A stretch of DNA of 64,000 bases from Branchiostoma floridae (lineage: Eukaryota; Chordata; Leptocardii; Amphioxiformes; Branchiostomatidae): positions 13,205,434-13,269,433 of the forward strand of contig NC_049987.1 in the NCBI RefSeq assembly GCF_000003815.2, written 5' to 3'. Every line of letters starts with the position of its first letter. Positions within the stretch are counted from its first letter, which is position 1. The position numbers were made by a program, and so were the translations under genes. Of this stretch, positions 10,501-22,075 are shown in pieces. Below the pieces are notes generated by a model. That model did no database searches, was not told the DNA's origin, and saw only the letters and a program-made list of their open reading frames with translations.

Positions 10501-13500
10501 TGGATTAATTTCAAATCATATTTTGAACTGTCTATACTTTGTGAAAATGCAATACTTTTAGTAAATTTTACAACAAGGAACATACTTTTCTACTCAGCAT
10601 TGAAGCAAAACTTCGCAAGCTATATGACATTGTAAAGAGAAAGCCAAATTGGCCCAGTATACATTTCATCTTGTAGAATTTGATGTCTTGAATGTGGTAC
10701 CTGTGCTTAGAAACTGCATAGCAACCTGTTTTAAAAACTATTTATGAATTGTATTTTAAGAAGTTGATTGATGCTTTAATTGGATGTCCCTTTGCAGGCA
10801 TGTATCATTTGTGGACTGTCCCGGTCACGACATCCTCATGGCCACCATGTTGAACGGAGCGGCAGTCATGGACGCTGCGCTGCTGCTGATCGCGGGGAAC
10901 GAGTCATGTCCGCAGCCGCAGACATCGGAACATCTGGCCGGTTAGTGTTGGTCTTAGATGTTAGATGTGTTGGACGTTCAAATGTATTTTAGGGGCTTCA
11001 GAACTGAACTTTGTTTGGAAGTCTTTATGAAAGCCATAATTTTTTTTCTTACCTGTCCTGTTACTGTTACTTTTTATCTGTATGTTTACAAGATATTGTA
11101 TCATTTTTACCAAATACAGTATTTACCTGTTGTGTTCCAGCTATTGAGATCATGAAGCTGAAGCACATCCTGATCCTACAGAACAAGATTGATCTGGTGA
11201 AGGAGAGCCAGGCGAAGGAGCAGTACGAACAGATCCTCAAGTTTGTACAAGGTCTGTGTGGAAAGAACTTCAATATGGACTGTATAGATTTACTCATGTA
11301 GGCTCCTGGTCTATGTCAAATGTACAGTTACACACAAAAAGAATTAAACGTCTGATATAACTATCCACACATGTACAAAGAAACTATGTATGGTTAACTT
11401 GTGTATTGCATACTTTTCTGTGTACATTCTATTTGAATTTATTGGAGTCATGACCTGTACCTAGCCCCTTGAGGCATGAGCGTACAGTAAAGGTCTTTCA
11501 TCATAATCTTACACAAGCCAAGACCAAGAGAGGATAAGAACCACTCAAGAGACATTTATGTATAAGAGGTCCTCCTTCTGAGTCATACAGACCTAATATA
11601 CCTTTAGTATGTTAAGGTAGCCATTTGACACAGTATTGTCCATGAGGTTAGGCAGCAGGTGAAGAAACAGAGTGTAAACAATAACGAAAACAGTGGGGTG
11701 TGCTTTGAACGTACACTTTTGGAGAAATAGAAGCCCCCAGAAACATGACACTTTGTTGTGATAATTACAGGCACAGTTGCAGAGGGCGCTCCAGTGATCC
11801 CCATCTCTGCCCAGCTGAAGTACAACATCGAGGTGATCTGTGAATACATCTGTAAGAAGATCCCCATCCCTGTCAGGGACTTCACCTCCCAACCACGACT
11901 CATCGGTCAGTCATGTCCTCAGCCTGTCTTCTAGAATTATGGTTACACTCTGTGGCCATGTTTAGCACAGTGATAGAGATGTTCTATTCTGTTTGCAAAT
12001 TGCTCAGTAGTGTTAGCCATGGAATACTGTTTTGTGGTAGATTTGTTACTCTCTTGAATTATCTGTGTAAGTGATGTATGAAAATGTTTTTTCTCACAAG
12101 TTAGTGCTAAGCAGTAATAGCAGTGTTGTTTGTTGTTTACAAAATGCCCACTGGTGTCTGCTACATGATTCTGCACTGTGAATGATAAATTTGTAGCTCC
12201 TATAGTATAGTGTGTAAGTGTTTTATGAAAGCGTGATGTATTGTATTTAGCTTGTAAGATAGTAACAGTAGTGTTGTCTATTTTCAGTGATCCGATCCTT
12301 CGATGTGAACAAGCCTGGCTGTGAGGTAGAAGACCTGAAGGGTGGAGTGGCCGGAGGAAGTATTCTCAAGGGTGTTCTCAAGGTAGGTTTGTCTCCCTCT
12401 TGCTCTCTCTTTCTCTGCCTCCCTCCCTCCTTCCTTCCCTACTCCCTTAAGAAAATTCTACTACTTCCTTTGTTGTTTCGTTCCCTATTCTAATACTTCT
12501 GCCAGTTTTTTTTTCAAACTAGTTACTGACTTGTGCTGAGCACAATGACATGACGTTTTGGTATGTTTTGGCCAGGATTTGAACCTGTGAGTTTCTGACA
12601 TGGACCCTTGCCACCGTTGTTCCCCCCAGGTGGGCAGGAGATCGAGGTGCGGCCAGGTATCGTGTCTAGGACCCGAGGGGAAGCTGATGTGTAAGCCCAT
12701 CTTCTCCAGGATTGTCTCCCTATTTGCTGAGCAGAATGACCTGCAGTTTGCTGTGCCTGGAGGCCTGATTGGTGAGTTAAAGACACGGAGTAGCACAGGA
12801 GATTGTTTGAAAAATGTTGGAACAGAGTCTTTTATAGGTCAAGTAACCAATAGTAGAGCTATTACAGTGTTTATGTCCCAACAAATATCCATTTATTCCC
12901 ATATCCCCAAAATTTTGCTGGGTTTGTGTTTTATGTCAAGTTTCCATGTTTCTATCAACAGAAGCTAGAACTATACTTTTTACATGTTCTTGTATTATTA
13001 AGTTGATGGGTTTTAAAGTTTTGATTTTAAATATAGAATCCCTCATAGATCCAGATTTCAAAATTTGATATTTGTTTAATGAGATGAAAATGCTTACTTG
13101 GTTTGTTATTTAGATTCATTGACTACAGTCTACAATAATCTTTTGTCTCCCCTCCAGGTGTGGGCACTAAAATCGACCCCACGCTGTGCCGTGCGGACAG
13201 GATGGTGGGGCACGTGCTGGGCGAGGTCGGCGCTCTCCCGGACATCTACACAGAAATAGAAATCTCCTACTTCCTCCTCAGGCGCCTGCTGGGAGTCCGG
13301 ACGGAAGGCGACAAGAAGGGGGCAAAGGTGAGAGGCAAAATTTGGCAGAAAGGGTTACTCAGATTTGTACTCTTTAATGCTGGTTTTGTTGGAGCATGGT
13401 TAAGGGTAGTAGTTTAGTCTTTCTTTGGAATCCTTCCTGGCTGGCATTTTGGTTTTGGGAACCCAGAGATACATGAACATGTTGCATGTGAGGTTTATGG

Positions 13501-14477
13501 CACTTTAAAAGTGATGTTGCCAGCTTCTTGTTCTATATCCATAGACATCCATTTTTTAGTTACAGACACCCATTTTATAGCTATAAACCTACATTTTGTA
13601 GCTACAGACATCCATTTTATAGGTAGACAGACATGGTGTAGCTATAAACATTGTGTGGCTAGAGGAATGTTTTGTATCTATAGACATACATTTTAAAGCT
13701 ATGGACATAGTGTAGCTATAGACATACATTTTGTTATTGTTGTTATGTTATATTTGCTTTATGTTATACTGTAGGTGATCCTATGAGTGTTCCTTTTCAT
13801 GTTGGTTAAGTTCCCTCCCATGAAACTGTAGTGTTCCTCCCACAGGTCCAAAAGCTGTCGAAGAACGAGGTTCTGATGGTGAACATCGGGTCGTTGTCCA
13901 CGGGGGGCAGGGTTCTGGCGGTGAAGGCTGATTTAGCCAAAATAGTTCTAACCAACCCGGTGTGTACAGAGATAGGGGAGAAAATCGCCTTGAGTAGAAG
14001 GGTGGAGAAACATTGGAGGTGAGATTTTTGTTGTTGTTTGTTTCATGGCTCATACTACTACTAAGTTGTAGAGTTTTAGGATATGATTTATTTATTGCAT
14101 TGCCTTCTATGCAAGATTTAGATTTCAGTCATACACTGTGGATTTGAGCAGGAAAATACACTTCATCTATTTTTGGGAATGTCCTAAAGTTTCAAAATTT
14201 TGGAAGGATGTAAAAAAATAGTTACAAAGAAGTATCAAGTGAAATGTTACACATAGATTTTAGTAAATGTAGTTCTTTGTGATCTAACATTAGATTCTCC
14301 ATTTAGCAACACAGTAATCTTTACTGAAAAATATTTTATTTACAAACAGAAACAAAAACACCTATGATTATATCATTTCATTTTTATTGATGTTTGATTT
14401 TTGTGTTGTCCAGGTTGATTGGTTGGGGCCAGATTAGAAGAGGTGTGACCATCAAGCCGACAACACAGGAGGACTGA
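7583..14477 (+). CDS. EIF2S3: Eukaryotic translation initiation factor 2 subunit gamma
   Basis: Thirteen coding exons: 7583-7669, 9347-9410, 9754-9815, 10020-10085, 10274-10395, 10798-10940, 11141-11251, 11771-11905, 12288-12382, 12630-12771, 13158-13327, 13846-14018 and 14414-14477; 477 aa as assembled. It is the GTPase core of eIF2, which delivers Met-tRNAi to the 40S ribosome. Visible motifs are the P-loop GHVAHGKST (exon 3), the zinc knuckle CDGPTC...[11 protein letters not shown] (exon 5), the G3 motif DCPGH (exon 6) and G4 NKID (exon 7). The C-terminal beta-barrel domains end in [14 protein letters not shown]. Odd point: in exon 10 the conserved reading is recovered only if one base near 12634 and two bases near 12670-12674 are missing from the sequence. 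The three losses cancel, so the frame stays open but about 13 residues read out of frame. This looks like consensus error. The start ATG has MAAGEG, as expected for the family. Confidence 0.95.
8022..8739. mobile_element. Foldback hAT-like non-autonomous transposon in EIF2S3 intron 1
   Basis: A 718-bp near-palindrome. The ends are inverted copies starting CAGGGGTGCCTAAGCATTTG, flanked by an identical 5-bp GTTAC duplication (8017-8021 and 8740-8744). Each arm of about 220-260 bp is filled with short units of the type CACGAATCACTATGCGAAAA plus ATATTATG. The unique centre contains AAGATGGCGGCTTCGCCGC. CAGGGG termini are typical of hAT elements, and a 5-bp duplication fits the hAT5-like group; that class call is inference. 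No transposase is present. Open frames in the arms are products of the repeat. Confidence 0.8.
11441..11510 (+). repeat. LINE 3' tail fragment in EIF2S3 intron 7
   Basis: CATGACCTGTACCTAGCCCC followed by CAGTAAAGGTCTTTCATCAT, the same family as 1732-1803. Boundaries are approximate. Confidence 0.5.
13541..13735 (+). repeat. Degenerate minisatellite in EIF2S3 intron 11
   Basis: About seven diverged units of roughly 27 bp resembling TAGCTATAGACATACATTTT. It sits between exons 11 and 12 and has no coding content. Confidence 0.6.
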
Positions 14478-15969
14478 CAGCTGTCAATCAATTGATCAAT
14501 TACAACAACTGTGGGCCTGTATGTGTCCCATTGTACAGCCATACTAATAGAATTGCTTGGTTTTGATATTTTTGCATTGAAAACTGCTGCAGAAAGTAAG
14601 TTGGAAGATGAAGGCATACAGAAGCTTGAGTGTTGGTCAAGACCTATATTTCGATCATGAAAGTGTAAATTTTCAACTGTACACTTTAAGCAAGATAAAA
14701 ATGATACTGAATTGGGATTTTTTCAGTCTGAAATAATTGATTGATACATTTGGCTAACTGAGATAACCAAGTAATTATATTGGTATGGTTGATTAGGATA
14801 AACATGGTTTTGTAATAACTGGTAAGTATCACAAGCACCCCTAAAGAGCTGTGTAGTGTATTACTACTACACAAAAATGAGGCATATCTGAGCTTATTTT
14901 TGTGATGTTAACTCAACTGCCATACTGGTGACCTTACATACCTGTAACAGCTACAGTTATGTTGTTCTATGAACAGTTATGTTATTCTATGAACTTACAT
15001 TTCAAACAATCTGAACTTGCCCTTGTAGCTCTTTGTAAGATGTGACATGATGTTGAACTTGACATTTCCCAGAAGTCCTTTTCGATTACTTTACCTCTCC
15101 TTCTGCAGAAGTACTGTATATCATGAAATATTTTGTGGTAGTTTATGTTTGCAGTTTTTACAGTAAGCTCATCACACCATCTATCTACCTTGCCTGGTGT
15201 TACTTCTGTTGTTTTTGACTGTGAACATAAAACACAGCATATCCCTCCCCCTGCCTACAGCAATATACAACTCCAGGAACTTAACTTGCAGTACAATTTA
15301 GCCTTTTGGGATGAAGTTTCTATTAGCTAGATTTCTGTCTCTTTCTCTCACTCAGATACTGTACCAACAATAATTCTTATTTTGTCATCACATTTATTGA
15401 GTACCAGAATATTGAGTTTCAAGCTATTCTGGACAATCTAACTTTTGGTATACCACTTTGTTTGACTACCTATCTCTGTCACATATATCTCAATAAATAT
15501 GTAAACCCTGTATGGGCCTTTTCTGTTTCTGTTGTCAAATATATTACTGGAACTTCTGAAAGTGTTACCAAATAATACAATACAGAATAAACAGTACTAT
15601 ACAAGAATTGCCAACAGTACAATATCTCAATAAATGTATACTAGTGCCCTGTATGGGGCTTTTAGTTTTTGTTGTCAAAACTATTTTTGAAACTTCTGAA
15701 AGTGCTACGGAATAATACAATACAGAACAAACGGTGCTATACAAAAATTGCCAACAGTACAACAACAAAATACTATACAAAACGCTCAATCATGATTTCT
15801 AACCCCCTCTTGCATAGATAGTTATCAATCGTTAGCTACAAACTGCCCATAAAAATACCATTGCAGTTCCAGAGCAAGCTGCTAGGGGGCAGAAACACAG
15901 ACAGACACACCAGAAACGATACCTCTATTTTACATGGAGGTAACAACTTGATAGTTCAGATTTTGAATT
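14478..15969 (+). other. EIF2S3 3' UTR and convergent intergenic region
   Basis: Downstream of the EIF2S3 stop and convergent with the minus-strand kelch gene, whose stop is at 15970. It is AT-rich with no open frame of note. An approximately 137-bp direct duplication at 15489-15770 contains repeated AATAAA motifs. Confidence 0.6.
15489..15770 (+). repeat. Tandem duplication of about 137 bp carrying AATAAA
   Basis: Both units start TCTCAATAAAT and share CCTGTATGGG, AACTTCTGAAAGTG and ATTGCCAACAGTACAA, with scattered substitutions. It duplicates a possible EIF2S3 polyadenylation region. Confidence 0.75.
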
Positions 15970-18900
15970 TTAGCGCAGGTTCCATGGTATCTTGAGTGTG
16001 CATATGGTAGATCCGGACAGTTTATAAGGCATGTCTCTGTCTGACCCCCACTTGTCAGCCTCTACATCGTACCACACTAAAGCAGGCAGGTCCTCCCCAG
16101 CCGCACGGAGTACGTAGATCTTGCCGTGCAGGACGGTCGCGCGACCGACGCCCACGGTGAAGGGCGGCGGAGACAGGACGCTCCACTGCCGGGAGGCGAG
16201 GTCCATGCGCTCGGTGTGCAGGTGCATCGTACGGGTACCGTCGGGACGGAGATGGCAGCCGCCCAGGACGAAAACAGCGTCACCGAATGTCTGAAAAGAG
16301 AAAGTAAATTTCATTAAGGGCCCTGTAGGAAGGCTTTATGGTATAGCATGATATCGACAAAAATGCAACAATGATGTGATTAACAAAGAAAGTTGTAGTT
16401 GAAAAAAGAAAGTTACAATTTTGCGGTAAAGCTCACATGAACAGATACGGGAGATGTAAGCTGTATAGTAAACCTAAAGTTTACATCAAACTTTAAGTTG
16501 TACAGCAACTGAGCAATCCTAAAGTTGTACAGCAAACCTGAAGTTGTACAGCAAACCTAAAGTTGTACAGACTACAGTGAACCTAAAGTTGTACAGTAAA
16601 ACTCAAGGCTCACGCACCTGCATGACGTGCCATCCCCTCTTCGTGTTCATATCTATTTCCCTGCCCCACGTGTCCTGCCGTACGTCGTACGTGAACGTCC
16701 AGCGGTGGTACCTGTTCCTGGAGAACCCGCCCGTCACGCACAGCCGCCCGTCAGGTAACGTCGTGGCGGCGTGGCCGTACACGTGTTCCGGGAAACTAGC
16801 CACGTACCTATGAAAAAGAAACAAGATCTGTTGACTAACGGTTTGTGATGGTTCTACAACATGACTGTCAGTGAGTATTAAATATTCTTTGGCATTTCAC
16901 TAATATCCAAGCAAATGTAAGATAGTAATGTTACAGCCTACTTAAATCTCTTATAGCAGCCCGCTCAACTAACACCCGCCGGGCAGTTGCAGCCCTGGAC
17001 AGCAGAGTTTGTGTTACACAGTCTAGTAATATTACAGTGTCCTGTTTTTCATGAGACACTTCTCTCAAAGGCTCCATCTCAAGCTGGATGCCAGACTGTT
17101 GTGCGAGCCCACACATGCCAGCTTGCCGGCTGTCTTAGAGTCAGCAGGTAGTCAAGGAAACTCTGCTTGTCCCACTGTTAAAGGAAACACTAGCTACAAA
17201 GTGTTTCTTTTTTAGCTTTAATTTTCTTTCACTCTTGTAAATGTAAATTTATTTCCAAGTTGCTTATTATAGGTTTTAAAAGTTTTCAAAGGTTCAAAAC
17301 AGATTTTTTTGTGTGATTAGTATTGGGAAACCGTATTTACAGGCCATTTTAAGTTATGTCATGTAGGAGTCTACCCATACCTCCACGTGTTACTCCGCGG
17401 ATCGTACATCTCCGCGGAGTCCAAGGACTTGTCTCCGTCCGTCCCACCTATGGCGTACAGACGTCCTGCCGACTCCAGGAACGTGAAACACGTCCGTCTC
17501 ACCTGCATGGACGTCACCTTCACGATACAACAAGACCAATTGATGAAAGGTACTTTTGATTCCCAATATACATACATAGAAGACTCATGTCTAAAGTGAG
17601 GGAATGCCTTTTCGATACGAAAAGGTAAATTCACTTCTAGATCTTGTACATATATAGTTACCTGTAACCATGAGTTAGTCCGAGGGTCGTATCTGTAGCA
17701 GACATCACTCGCTGCCTCTCTGTTCGCTTCGGTCAGTCCTCCAACAACGTACACGAAGTTATTCAATACGACAGCCCTGTATTAATATGTCAATATGTCA
17801 ATGAATCTATTAATCAATCAGTCAATCAATCAAGAGAGCAAAATCAATTAGGTCACTAAAAGATGATAAGCACAATGGTCATTGATGTCACAAATAACGG
17901 TATCATCCCAAGCCAATATATAATCAACCATGTTTTAGCAACATGAACTTAAATATATCCGTAATTTTTGAACCATTGTAAAATAAGACATCTGAGCCCT
18001 ACCTGTGCTGACAAATTTGCTTGGGCATGCGCGCTACCTCCTTCCACGTCTGCGTTTTCTCGTCATAGAAGAGCACCTGGTCCAAGAGTGTGTCCTCTTC
18101 TTTCTTACGTCCTCCTGAAAGAAAACGCAATTGTGATAAAAATACATTACATGGACTGTCATAAACAGAACGAAATAAACGCTTCGATGTGAGTTAAGTT
18201 GGTGAAAAAAATCATTCATATAGCATATAACACACACCTATTCGCACAGCGTACACACGTAACTTACCAATGACCACCAAATTCTCCCCGGCCGCACGCA
18301 CCGTAGTTCTGGGCCCCTCTATCACACTCTGCTCGTGTGGTGACAGGTGAAACCACAGCGCCTCTATCAAATAATCCTTCACGCGACTGTTCTCCATCAG
18401 AGCTGTGTCTGTCCTTACATGGCGCGAAAGTTCTCCTAGCGACATCAAAGGGAAGCGCACGTGCTCCACAACACGTCCCAAATGTTTGCTACGTGTAGAC
18501 TCATGTCTCAGCCACACCTTGGCGGCGTCAAGCACTTCCTGTTCCCCGCTCACTCCCAGTCCGTCACTTTGCAGAAGTTTGCACAACGTGTCCACGTCCA
18601 TGTTGAGGAACTCTGCAGTTCCTCTTACCTGGAGGAAGTTTGCCCCCATGGAAGCAAAAACAGCAGCCTCAAGCTTCTTCAGATTATAGCTTTGAGAAAA
18701 GTTCATAAGTTCGTGGCAGTTTTCCAAGTCGATGCATTCTTCAAGTTTTGTTTGGCAGATTTCTAAAGCTTCTTCCATGAGTAAGAGCGAAGCTGCGCGG
18801 GCCAGGTCTGTGGCACTTTCCCGCGTCACTACCAACTCTCCCGTGTAGGCGTAGTCGACTAATTGACTGACAGCTCGGCCGGTAACACCCTTGATGACGA

Positions 18901-19096
18901 TTTTTGAGTCAGAAGACTCCCGCATTCCGGACGTGAACATGGCCCTGAAGTAGTCACTACAGGCGGAAAGTACGGCTCTGTGGGCGGGAATGTCTTCTTC
19001 CTGCACCACCAACGTGACGTCACATAGTTCCCCAGTCTTCTTCATGTTATACAGTCTTGATACCAGGTAGAAACTGTGGTTGACAACGACTCCCAT
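15970..19096 (-). CDS. Kelch-like (BTB-BACK-Kelch) protein
   Basis: Six coding exons on the minus strand: 19096-18268, 18114-18003, 17776-17662, 17517-17381, 16807-16618 and 16290-15970; 567 aa, in frame throughout. Exon 1 carries the complete BTB (LCDVTLVVQEEDIPAHRAVL, then SDYFRAMFTSGM and DYAYTGEL) and the BACK domain (CHELMNFSQSYNL, later VLDAAKVWLRH). Exons 2-6 encode a kelch propeller with conserved double-glycine strands (VYVVGGLTE, LYAIGGTDG, LCVTGGFS, VFVLGGCH). It is a canonical KLHL protein, far closer to the family consensus than the four tandem BTB-Kelch genes, and is probably a CUL3 adaptor. The vertebrate orthologue is not assigned. Transcription starts upstream near 19.8 kb. 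Confidence 0.93.
16455..16605 (+). repeat. Short tandem repeat in intron 5 of the kelch-like gene
   Basis: Five to six copies of an approximately 19-bp unit, CCTAAAGTTGTACAGCAAA, with length variation. It lies 13 bp from the exon 5 donor. Confidence 0.75.
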
Positions 19097-19099
19097 ATC

Positions 19100-19780
19100 T
19101 GTGAAACTGGAGCCATGAGAGACAAAATACGTCCCAAGGAAAAAAACAAACAGTACTTTTTGTTAAAAGTTAAAGGTATACTTTGGACAAATCTTTTAGT
19201 GACTAATGACTCAAAAGTGTCGTAGGTGTGTGTGCGGGCATTGAGGTGAAATCATGAAATCAGAAACAGTTTTGACTCATGTCTTTAGGCTGGTGCTACA
19301 GAGCCTAACGAAAACCACGCATGTTCATAGACATGGACATTCGTAGGAAAACTCCTCTTGATCATTTACCCCTGGCCTAAATTGCATCCTATTTTGAGCT
19401 CTCAGTAAGAACCCGATACACCAGCAAACAGAAAGCGGAACAGGAATTAGGCCATCCAGATTAAAACAAATATTATTGACTTTTAATGCCGCCTAAAACG
19501 TACGGTGAGGACAAGGAGTTGTGGGCAAGTCTACTCTACCTCATCCTGAAAACTGAAATCTTAAACCTATAATCCACTGGTATTTTTATACACGGCACAA
19601 CATTTGGTTATTCCAGTTTCTTTGTTCAAAAATGAGAACTTCATTGTTCCAAATATATCTATTATGTAGTGCTGTGTTAAACCAGGGCCAACTATTATTC
19701 ATATCTAGAGAGTGAGAAATTCGTTAGAAAATGTTAGAAAGAAGGACTATTGAGCACAAACTGAACACACTGTGACTTAC
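19100..19780 (-). other. 5' intron of the kelch-like gene
   Basis: Bounded by the inferred noncoding-exon donor and the acceptor at 19099-19100. Nothing else is recognised in it. Confidence 0.4.
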
Positions 19781-19835
19781 CTGTGGCTAAGCTGGACTAA
19801 GTGCCTTGCAGAGCGCATGCGCAATCCTATAAGAG
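19781..19835 (-). promoter_or_regulatory. Noncoding first exon and NRF-1-type site of the kelch-like gene
   Basis: On the minus strand a splice donor (CCACAG|GTAAGTC) ends an exon at 19781. A matching acceptor (TTTCACAG) opens the coding exon at 19098, two bases before the ATG. The palindrome GCGCATGCGC, the NRF-1 consensus, lies at 19813-19822, near the expected start of transcription. The exact 5' end is unknown. Confidence 0.5.
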
Positions 19836-20216
19836 AAGAGCAGGTGCATTGTTAACGCCTGTACAAATATGGGCTGTATGAATAGCGGAGGACCACATGG
19901 CGTGGGGTGGGGGACACAATATGAACATGTCATACAAACACGCAGTTTTCTCACCAATAAGCTCATCAATTATTCTCTGCACACGTTGATTGTATTGTAC
20001 CATCAGAACGTCTTATTGATTCATTTGGGTAGGATCCCCATTCGATGTTCCCTTTTATTACTATTTTCAAATACGTGCAAATATACATGTACATAATAAT
20101 TGATATAGACAACGAATAACGTATAATAAGTGTATGTACGGAATATTTAATAGTAAACCAGTCATTTTTCCATGGTGGTTCTGCAAAAGCAACCACTTTT
20201 GTAGCGTAATTCATGG

Positions 20217-20745
20217 TAACATTTATAACGTTACATGGCTACAGTAGTAAATGTAGCTTCTTTTAAAGCAGTGGCGTTCTAATAGTTACATCGTCTTCTA
20301 TTAACAGGATTCATTTAACATGGAGGAAGAAAAAGCCGTGTACATACCCCGAATTTTGCTGGCTGGTCCTTGCTATTTCCTAGATACGATATCCTGAGCC
20401 GAGCCTGAGTTTCGTTGGTCGTTACGGTCTGTGTCAGCTGTTGATATGACTCTCAGATAGGCATGACGGTATCGTCACATGGCTCTCTCGCAATCAACTT
20501 CCGGCAGGGTAGTAGTTCCCTTTCACTAGGCGGGCAAACGTTCCTAAAATAGTCACAGGCGGGGAGTGTGCGTGGCCTACTGGGACAGGTTTGAACTTTC
20601 ACTCAGTACTTCCTCTTTCTCAGCTGTCGTCCCCTGGCATATTGAAAGGACTTGTCCATTGAAAGCCATTTGGGTTAACTCTCTGTATGTTAACTCCTTC
20701 TCCCACCCTGTCCACTGTTACCTGGTTTCATATCCTCTTTATTAG
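20217..20745 (+). pseudogene. 3' remnant of a lost BTB-Kelch unit
   Basis: Collinear with the 3' UTR and flank of copy 1 (about 4880-5400). Shared blocks include AAATGTAGCT near the start, GATACGATATCCTGAGC, GACTCTCAGATAGGCATGAC and CACCTGG-like ends. The AATAAA equivalent is mutated. No coding exons of the unit precede it: the sequence to its left belongs to the kelch-like gene promoter. It marks a fifth unit whose body was deleted or replaced. Confidence 0.7.
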
Positions 20746-22075
20746 TATCAACACTAAACGCTTTTAATGGCGCCTCTTCCCTTCCGTTCGTGTATGAACG
20801 GGCTACTAGTAACGCAAGAATGAGGAGTGGGTTTTCCTGATTTTGCTTTTGCAAAGGTCTATGGTGAATATAACGTTAGAGTGTTTGCGTTTGGGTTAGC
20901 GGTATTTTTGTTAAAATCTCTAACATAGGTTTACTGAAGAAAGAAAGTAGGGTTTCCATCTCTATAAACATGCTTAGATAGAGACGTACAAAGAACATGT
21001 TTGGAAGATTTTAAGTGAGAACAAAAGACCTTCATAAAAAGAATAAATGGAAATAATACATGACAAGGAATAAATCAATATATAATACTATATACAAATG
21101 TATATATACTATATATATATATATATCATATATATATATCATAGTATACTTAGAACAAAGGCTACTGGCTACAGTCCAATCCATACTCCATCAGAACACA
21201 GTACAATGTTTGAAACTGTAAAAGTAACATTTCCTAACAGAGGAAGATAAGGAGATACTGGTTTTGCACTGATAGAAATACAAATCGTTGTAACTTGCTC
21301 AGACTTAAGCATGGTACATACAGTACCGGTACTTACAGTGCGTCACATAGACACCAGGGGCGTTGTTGTCTTCTCAACAGAACATTTGTAGTAAGCACTC
21401 ATAACATTGACATTGGCTCGTGCCATTGAATCGTGAGCATCCTAAGCCTTCAGGCTAGCCAAATTACCAAAGGACTAATTGAAGAAGTTAAATGGCTGCG
21501 AGAAATCTTCTACACCATAAATGTCAGCATACTAGTAGATATAACGTTATGCTACGCTGTAAAGCTCTTATTCACACTTTCTGGAAACGACATATAAACT
21601 GTAGGCTATGTGAGAACAAGACATTTACTAATATAAACAAATATGTTGAAATTAAAGGCGTTAGTGTTTTTTATACTGGAATTGAAACGAAATGGATTGG
21701 TTCTCCCTCCCCACACCCTCAGCCAGACGCAAAATGCATAATCCAACCTCCCAATACCATGAAATGGTTGCCCCCTCTCCAAGACCTTCAACTCCATATG
21801 CATGTGAAACGATGGCCACCGTTAAACATTATGAATAAGATAAGACCTCAGACTGAGCTATATCGAGAGAGTTACAGTAATTCGCTTTTCCAACGTAACG
21901 TTACTGTAGGTCCTCAAATTTAGCACTGTTACACTATATGGAGAATCAAGTATCGATGTAGCTGTAGGTCAAAGGTCAAAATTATAACGAAAACCAGACG
22001 TCTTCAGTCTTCCACGTGTCAGTCAGAGTAGAGGAGCGATAGTTTCTTCACTTTCGGCGTCATTCAGTGTAGATA
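20746..22075 (+). other. Spacer and promoter of BTB-Kelch copy 2
   Basis: Contains an (AT)n microsatellite at about 21098-21150. A degenerate pyrimidine-rich minisatellite of the type ATGAAATGGTTGGTCCCTCC lies at about 21690-21815. From 21880 on comes the promoter block shared by all copies (CGCTTTTCCAACGTA...). No gene is seen. Confidence 0.6.
21966..21978 (+). promoter_or_regulatory. DR1 nuclear-receptor-type element, copy 2 promoter
   Basis: AGGTCAAAGGTCA, identical to copy 1 and 98 bp before the ATG. A CACGTG E-box follows. Confidence 0.5.
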
